Assembly (NCBI RefSeq): GCF_001443045.1
Contig: NZ_LKPJ01000015.1
Location: 11,916-75,915, forward strand
Length of the DNA: 64,000 nt
Source: Burkholderia ambifaria
GTDB taxonomy: Bacteria > Pseudomonadota > Gammaproteobacteria > Burkholderiales > Burkholderiaceae
Direction: 5' to 3'
In this document: piece by piece, positions 59,427 to 64,000 of the stretch
How positions within the stretch are numbered: the stretch's first letter is position 1
Layout of the letters: each line of letters opens with the position of its first letter
Made by a program: the position numbers and the translations under genes
Notes under the pieces: generated by a model
Database searches by the model: none
What the model was told of the DNA's origin: nothing
What the model saw: only the letters and a program-made list of their open reading frames with translations

Positions 59427-60695
59427 TCAAACCGGCCCGGCAACGCCCTCCGCCAACTGCCACGACCCCGGCCGCGCACGCTTGGCGCGGTACATCGCGG
59501 CATCCGCCGCGCGCAGCAAGCCGCTCGCGTCCGACGCATGATCGGGATACAGCGCTACACCGGCACTCATCATGGTGGCCACCATGCGTCCGTCGGACAG
59601 CTCGATCGACGGCACCATGCCGGACAAGATCTCATCGGCAATCCGGCACACGCTGTCCGTTTCGCGCACAGCGCCCAGCATCACCGCAAACTCGTCGCCG
59701 CCCAGGCGCGCGACCAGGTCGGTCTCGCGCACCTGCGTGCGCAGCCGCGCCGCGACACCGACCAGCACCGCGTCGCCGGCATCGTGGCCAAGGCAGTCGT
59801 TGATCTCCTTGAAGCGGTCGCAATCCAGATACAGGATCGCGACTCGCTGCCCCGTCACCACGGCGTCGCACAGGGCAAGCGACAGACGTGACTCGAACTG
59901 CGCGCGATTGGGCAGCCCCGTGAGCGCATCGTGCGTCGCCTTGTGTTCGAGCGACGCGTTCTCGTCGCGCAGCGTATTCTGCCAGTCTTCGAATTCGTCG
60001 AGCAGCGCGTTGAAGTCGTCGCCGAGCTGGTTCAGCTCGGCGATCATCGCGGGCTCGACGCGCCGCGCGAACGCACGCTCGCGCCGCACGGCATGCGCGA
60101 CGCCGGCGAGCGCACGCAGCGGCGCAACGATGTTGCGCAGCAGACGCTTCGAGCTGACATACGCGCCGAGCACGCTGACGGCCAGGCAACCGAGAATACC
60201 GCCGATACCGCCGAGCAGGAATCCGAAAAATTGATGCCCGCGGCCACGCACGATGACCTGACCGACGACGATGCCGTCGTGCGTCACCGGGATGGTCACG
60301 GGCCCGGGCAGCGCGAGATCGGCGACGCCACGCTCGAGCCAGGCAATCCGGCCTTCGGCGGGCAGCTTCCAGGTCGCGAACAACTGGCCTTTGCCGTCGG
60401 TGACCACCACCTGTGCAACGTCCTCGTCGTTCGCGATCGTCGCGATTGCCTCGTTCGCCGCGACGCGGTCGCCGAACACGAGCGCCGCCTCGACCGTATA
60501 ACCGAGCGAGCGGGCCAGCAGGTTCAGGTTGTTGCCGGCATACGCACGCAACGCGATCACGGCGACGACGATCAGCGACACGGCGGCCATCGCAACCGCG
60601 ACGAAGGCCAGGCGCAAATGCGCGCGGCGCAGCACGCTTTGCAGCGTCGGGCGCGGCATGCGTGAAGACGAAATGGACGGCGCGGAACGTGTCAT
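59427..60695 (-). CDS. yfiN: YfiN-like membrane diguanylate cyclase
   Basis: A 422-residue inner-membrane protein with two helices (about residues 30-52 and 158-180) flanking a periplasmic CHASE8-like sensor, a HAMP-like linker and a GGDEF domain. The active loop is RLGGDEF near residue 325, and an I-site RETD lies five residues before it, so product inhibition is expected. It makes cyclic di-GMP and favours biofilm growth. Its ATG overlaps the yfiR stop by 4 bp. The neighbours yfiR and yfiB make this a YfiBNR operon like that of Pseudomonas. Confidence 0.93.
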   Translation of the reverse strand: MTRSAPSISSSRMPRPTLQSVLRRAHLRLAFVAVAMAAVSLIVVAVIALRAYAGNNLNLLARSLGYTVEAALVFGDRVAANEAIATIANDEDVAQVVVTDGKGQLFATWKLPAEGRIAWLERGVADLALPGPVTIPVTHDGIVVGQVIVRGRGHQFFGFLLGGIGGILGCLAVSVLGAYVSSKRLLRNIVAPLRALAGVAHAVRRERAFARRVEPAMIAELNQLGDDFNALLDEFEDWQNTLRDENASLEHKATHDALTGLPNRAQFESRLSLALCDAVVTGQRVAILYLDCDRFKEINDCLGHDAGDAVLVGVAARLRTQVRETDLVARLGGDEFAVMLGAVRETDSVCRIADEILSGMVPSIELSDGRMVATMMSAGVALYPDHASDASGLLRAADAAMYRAKRARPGSWQLAEGVAGPV

Positions 60696-61447
60696 GGCGT
60701 CAGCGGCCGTCGCGCGAGATTGAGGACATTGGGATGCACGCGCACGCCACTGCGTGCGACGGCGTCGAGATTGATGTCGAACGTGACGTGTGCGCCATCG
60801 ACCGTGAGGCAGAACATCGCGCCAGCGGTGCAGGACTCGTCGTGTTCGGCGATCGTCAGCACCGGATGGCCGGCCAGCGCAGCCCTCACCCGGGTTCGTT
60901 CATCGTTGCCGAGGGCGCCGAGATAGACGACGTCGCATGCAATGCCGAGCCCGGGATCGTCGAAGCGCACGCGCTGCACGTCGAGCACGGTCGAGCCGGC
61001 CTGCAACGTGTCGGTCAGGCCGGCCGCGTAGTCGGGCCGGCCGGTCACGCACAGATGCAGGCGAACGGGTGTCGTCGGCCAGCGCGTAAAACTGACGATG
61101 CCGAGCACGACCTGACGCACGGAGGAGTCGTGTGAAGAAATCGCGGGACTGGCCGGATTGGCGGGACTCGCGGCGGCGGCGATCTGCACCGTATCGAACG
61201 GAACATCCGCTTCGGCGGGAACCCCGGCGAGGACCGTCGGCGCAACGCTCAGAACGCAAACGATTGCGATGAACGCATGGCGCAACGAGGCGACTCGGCC
61301 CGACCGGCCGGACGCCGTCCGCGCGACGATTGCCGCCGCGCCAGCTGGCGTCGATACGGTCGCATGATTCGCGACCGCCGCGCACATTCTCGCATCCATG
61401 ATGGAAACATCTGTTGCAGTCGTTCCCGGCGCTGCCCTGCTTGCCAT
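60692..61447 (-). CDS. yfiR: YfiR-like periplasmic repressor of YfiN (DUF4154)
   Basis: A protein of up to 251 residues, or 235 if it starts at the ATG at 61399. A signal peptide-like helix lies around AFIAIVCVLSVAPTVLAG, unusually far from either start; a TTG close to it (near 61282) could be the true start. The mature part has the DUF4154/YfiR strands (RLHLCVTGRPDYAAGL; IACDVVYLGAL; VLTIAEHDESC), and its four cysteines match the two disulfides of Pseudomonas YfiR. It binds YfiN in the periplasm and keeps it off. First gene of the operon, coupled to yfiN. Confidence 0.85.
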   Translation of the reverse strand: MASRAAPGTTATDVSIMDARMCAAVANHATVSTPAGAAAIVARTASGRSGRVASLRHAFIAIVCVLSVAPTVLAGVPAEADVPFDTVQIAAAASPANPASPAISSHDSSVRQVVLGIVSFTRWPTTPVRLHLCVTGRPDYAAGLTDTLQAGSTVLDVQRVRFDDPGLGIACDVVYLGALGNDERTRVRAALAGHPVLTIAEHDESCTAGAMFCLTVDGAHVTFDINLDAVARSGVRVHPNVLNLARRPLTP

Positions 61448-61616
61448 GCGCGTGCCGGCACCGTATCACACGCACGATTGCTTCCATCTTAGGTAAAAAT
61501 TCGTATCCCAAACCAGTGGGATACACCCGCGATTTACGTCATACAGTACGCAGAAACGAGGCGCGACGATGTACGCAAACGCACGCGCGGCATATCCGCC
61601 ACGCGCGGGTGTCGAG

Positions 61617-62109
61617 TTACCACTTGTCGGCTTCCTCGACGAAGATTTCGAACCATGCGTTCACGACGGCCCGGAAATCCACGGGATCGAGTCCGGTCGG
61701 ATTCTCGTGCCGCCAGAGCCGTCCTGTCGCGCTGCCATCGCCGGCACTGTCGCGCAGATCGAGGCACCGATAGTCGCCGCTGCCGTTGTGAAATGCCGTC
61801 CACACGAGATCCGTGCTCGACCGTGTACGGATACAGCAGCATGACGTCGCCATCGTCGCTGCAGAACACGGCTGGCCGCGCGAGCTTGTCGCGAAAGAAT
61901 TGCGCAACCGCCGGCAGACGATCGATGACATCGGTCCACATCTGCGCGAGCGCGTCGGCAACCCGATCATCCGAAGCAGTCAGCAACGCGCCCCACGCCG
62001 CCGGCACCTCGGCGCCGGCCGGAATCTCGTCCGCCGCGAGCCACACGCTGCCGGTTGCCCGGAAGCGCTGCAACGCCGCTGCGTACGCGTGTGCGGTCGA
62101 CTCGAGCAT
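61617..62109 (-). pseudogene. Frameshifted small gene of unknown function
   Basis: From the ATG at 62109 a protein-like frame runs to about 61815 (SVWLAADEIPAGAEVPAAWG; DGDVMLLYPYTVEH). It then continues naturally only in the next frame (DLVWTAFHNGSGDYRCLDLR; VVNAWFEIFVEEADKW) to the stop at 61617. Removing one G in CACGGATC at about 61815 would give an intact protein of roughly 163 residues. The break may be a real mutation or a sequencing error. No family is recognised; the aromatic acidic style resembles immunity or SUKH-like proteins. Confidence 0.75.
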
Positions 62110-62327
62110 CGCGCGTCACTCCACAATGCCGGAACCCATGCACGCTACTGCCCCGCCTGATCGCGACGATCGCGAATCGTCGCGCGCGGGCCATCCACAC
62201 TGTGTCGGCCACGCGTGCCCTCTTGGTGCACCGCGCCGCCACGAGTATGCTTGCGGTTCGAACGATATCCAACCAGGGCGCACATTCCGCACCGCGGCCA
62301 GGCGCCCCGCCAACGGCCACTTACACG

Positions 62328-63569
62328 ATGGACTTCGACGTAATCGTTCTGGGCGCAGGCATCGTCGGCGTGTCCGCCGCATTGCACCTGCAGGATCGCG
62401 GCCGCAAGGTGGCCCTCGTCGACCGCGGCGCGCCCGGCGAAGGCACGAGCTTCGGCAACGCCGGGCTGATCGAGCGCTCGTCGATCGAACCGTATCCGTT
62501 TCCGCGCAGCCCGTTCACGCTGATGCGCTACGCGCTGAACCGCTCCACCGATCTCTACTGGCACAGCACGTCGCTGCCCGCGTTCGCGCCGTGGCTCGCG
62601 CGCTTCTGGTGGGAGTCGGCACCGATGCGTCACGCAGCCGCCTCACGCGACATGCTGCCGCTGATCGAGCGCTGCATCGTCGAGCACGACGCGCTGATCG
62701 CGCGCGCCGGCGCAGGAGAGCTGGTGCGTGCCAGCGGCTGGATGGAAGCGTTTCGCACGCCGGCCGCGTTCGAACGCGCGGCTGCCGATGCGGGGCTCAC
62801 CGCGCGTCGTCACGGGCTCGGCATCACGCCGCTCGATGCCGCGGCACTTCGGGCGCAGGAACCGAGCCTCGCGGCCGGCTTCTGCGGCGCGCTGCACTGG
62901 CTCGATCCGAAAAGCGTCGTCGACCCGTCCGCGCTGGTCAAAACCTACGCGCAACTCTTCGTGCAAGGCGGCGGCACGCTGCTCACCGGCGATGCCGCGA
63001 GCCTCGACGCGCTCTCGCCAGGCTGGCAGGTCACGACGGAAGAAGGCAGGATCGCGGCGCCGGCCGTGGTCGTCGCGCTCGGCCCGTGGTCCGACACGGT
63101 GTTCGGCAAGTTCGGCTACAGGATTCCGCTGCGCGAGAAACGCGGCTATCACATGCATTACGCGCCCTCCGAACGCGGCGCGCCGTCAGCACCGATCGTC
63201 GATCGCGAATACGGCTACGTGATCGCGCCGATGCGGCGCGGTTTGCGCCTGACCACCGGCGTCGAGATCGCGCGGCGCGGCTTGCCGCCGACGGGCGTGC
63301 AGCTCGATCGCGCGGAACGCGTCGCGCGCCCGGTGTTCGGCTTCGGCGAGCGGCTCGATCCGCAGCCGTGGCTCGGCTTCCGGCCGTGCACGCCCGACAT
63401 GCGGCCGGTAATCGGCCCCGCGCCCGCACATCGCGGGCTGTGGTTCTCGTTCGGGCATAACCATCACGGGCTCACGCTCGGGCCCGTCTCCGGCCGCCTG
63501 CTGGCCGAGATGATGACGGGCGAGACGCCCTTCACCGATCCGACGCCCTACCGCGCCGACCGCTTCTGA
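62328..63569 (+). CDS. FAD-dependent amino-acid dehydrogenase, DadA-like
   Basis: A 413-residue DAO-family flavoenzyme. The Rossmann FAD motif MDFDVIVLGAGIVGVSAALHL opens the protein, followed by GTSFGNAGLIERSS as in DadA-type D-amino acid dehydrogenases. A mid segment YHMHYAP and the C-terminal FAD contact FGHNHHGLTLGPVSGRL are also present. It should oxidise a D-amino acid or similar amine and pass electrons to the respiratory chain. ATG at 62328. The divergent or convergent GntR gene on its right may regulate it. The exact substrate is unknown. Confidence 0.9.
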   Translation: MDFDVIVLGAGIVGVSAALHLQDRGRKVALVDRGAPGEGTSFGNAGLIERSSIEPYPFPRSPFTLMRYALNRSTDLYWHSTSLPAFAPWLARFWWESAPMRHAAASRDMLPLIERCIVEHDALIARAGAGELVRASGWMEAFRTPAAFERAAADAGLTARRHGLGITPLDAAALRAQEPSLAAGFCGALHWLDPKSVVDPSALVKTYAQLFVQGGGTLLTGDAASLDALSPGWQVTTEEGRIAAPAVVVALGPWSDTVFGKFGYRIPLREKRGYHMHYAPSERGAPSAPIVDREYGYVIAPMRRGLRLTTGVEIARRGLPPTGVQLDRAERVARPVFGFGERLDPQPWLGFRPCTPDMRPVIGPAPAHRGLWFSFGHNHHGLTLGPVSGRLLAEMMTGETPFTDPTPYRADRF

Positions 63570-63579
63570 CCACGCGCGC

Positions 63580-64000
63580 TCAGTCGAGCGCGCGGCCGAA
63601 GATCCGGATCACTTCGTCGAGATGCTCGGCCATCGCGCGGCGCGCGGCCTCGGGGTCGCGCGCGCGGATCGCGTCGAGGATCGCGCGGTGTTCGAGCTCC
63701 GAGCGATGCGGCATGTCGTTCGGCATGTACAGCGACTGCAGCCGCTGGAACATCAGGTCGTACTTGTGCGCGAGCAACTGCTTGATCATCAGCGCATAAG
63801 CCGGGTTGTCGCTCGCTTCCGCGATGCGGATATGGAACAGCCGGTCGCCCGGATGCGTGAGCGAGCCGCTGCGGTTGTCTTCCTGGTTGCGCAGGAACGC
63901 CTCGTAAATCCCTTCGATCTGCGTGTCCGAGCCGTGTTTCGCCGCAAGCGATGCGGCTTCCGGCTCGATCAGCCTGCGCGCCTGCAGCAGCGCGAACGGC
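63580..64000 (-). CDS. GntR-family (FadR-type, FCD domain) regulator, 5' end outside the window
   Basis: The C-terminal 139 codons of a FadR-type regulator. The FCD effector domain is clear: ARRLIEPEAASLAAKHG, HPGDRLFHIRIAEASDNPAY with the metal-site aspartate and histidine, and HRAILDAIRARDPEAARRAM with a second histidine. The DNA-binding part lies beyond the right edge. It is convergent with the DadA-like gene (10 bp gap), which it may regulate, as such pairs do in amino-acid catabolism. Confidence 0.9.
   Translation of the reverse strand, partial: PFALLQARRLIEPEAASLAAKHGSDTQIEGIYEAFLRNQEDNRSGSLTHPGDRLFHIRIAEASDNPAYALMIKQLLAHKYDLMFQRLQSLYMPNDMPHRSELEHRAILDAIRARDPEAARRAMAEHLDEVIRIFGRALD

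Overview
The window is high-GC DNA of Burkholderia type, most likely from the Burkholderia cepacia complex. The best marker is a 433-residue 2,2-dialkylglycine decarboxylase that I recognise, from memory, as near-identical to the structurally studied B. cepacia DgdA. It sits beside its LysR regulator DgdR. The DUF2917, DUF4148 and DUF1488 genes and the Burkholderia-style T6SS VgrG/Rhs locus fit the same assignment.

Layout, left part (1-36.7 kb, ordinary chromosome): a valine/branched-chain acyl-CoA catabolic block (mmsA, an acyl-CoA synthetase, an acyl-CoA dehydrogenase) with a divergent AraC regulator; an NfeD/slipin membrane pair; an M24 peptidase, an epoxide hydrolase-SDR fusion and a PF10118-type hydrolase; small Burkholderia proteins; an AzgA-type purine permease; a LysR regulator divergent from a tautomerase-like/MBL cluster; a sigma-54 activator followed by a ferredoxin and an SRPBCC protein; a copper-handling cluster (DUF2946, CopC, PCu(A)C); a LysE exporter; a leucine-rich-repeat protein kinase; tRNA-Leu(GAG); dgdR/dgdA; a LuxR regulator; and the livK-livHMGF branched-chain amino acid transporter.

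Middle part (about 37.4-58.5 kb, accessory island): short broken pieces of vgrG, a VWA-protein gene and rhs lie at the left edge with a symE toxin gene. The interior holds an unknown gene, a SIR2-like protein convergent with a PIN-domain protein (a candidate defence pair), and a gene broken by a perfect 188-bp tandem duplication. More VWA and rhs debris follows, then a run of AT-rich small genes that look like orphan immunity genes (YacL-like, barstar-like and three unrecognised). Next comes an intact T6SS effector unit read leftwards: tssF, vgrG, a DcrB/Eag-type adaptor, a 1438-residue PAAR-Rhs protein with an HNH-type toxin tip, and an overlapping SUKH-type immunity gene. VgrG, the adaptor, the Rhs effector and the immunity protein form a loading-and-self-protection unit; the orphan genes look like the record of earlier toxin tips.

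Right part (58.8-64 kb): a complete yfiR-yfiN-yfiB (periplasmic repressor, diguanylate cyclase, OmpA lipoprotein) operon controlling c-di-GMP, a frameshifted gene, a DadA-like FAD oxidoreductase and the 3' part of a FadR-type GntR regulator.

Two clusters of a 49-nt hairpin repeat (8271-8368 and 19577-19771) sit directly upstream of start codons. Their outer stems differ but remain base-paired, which is the most striking non-coding signal here. All family names are from motif recognition by eye; no database search was run.
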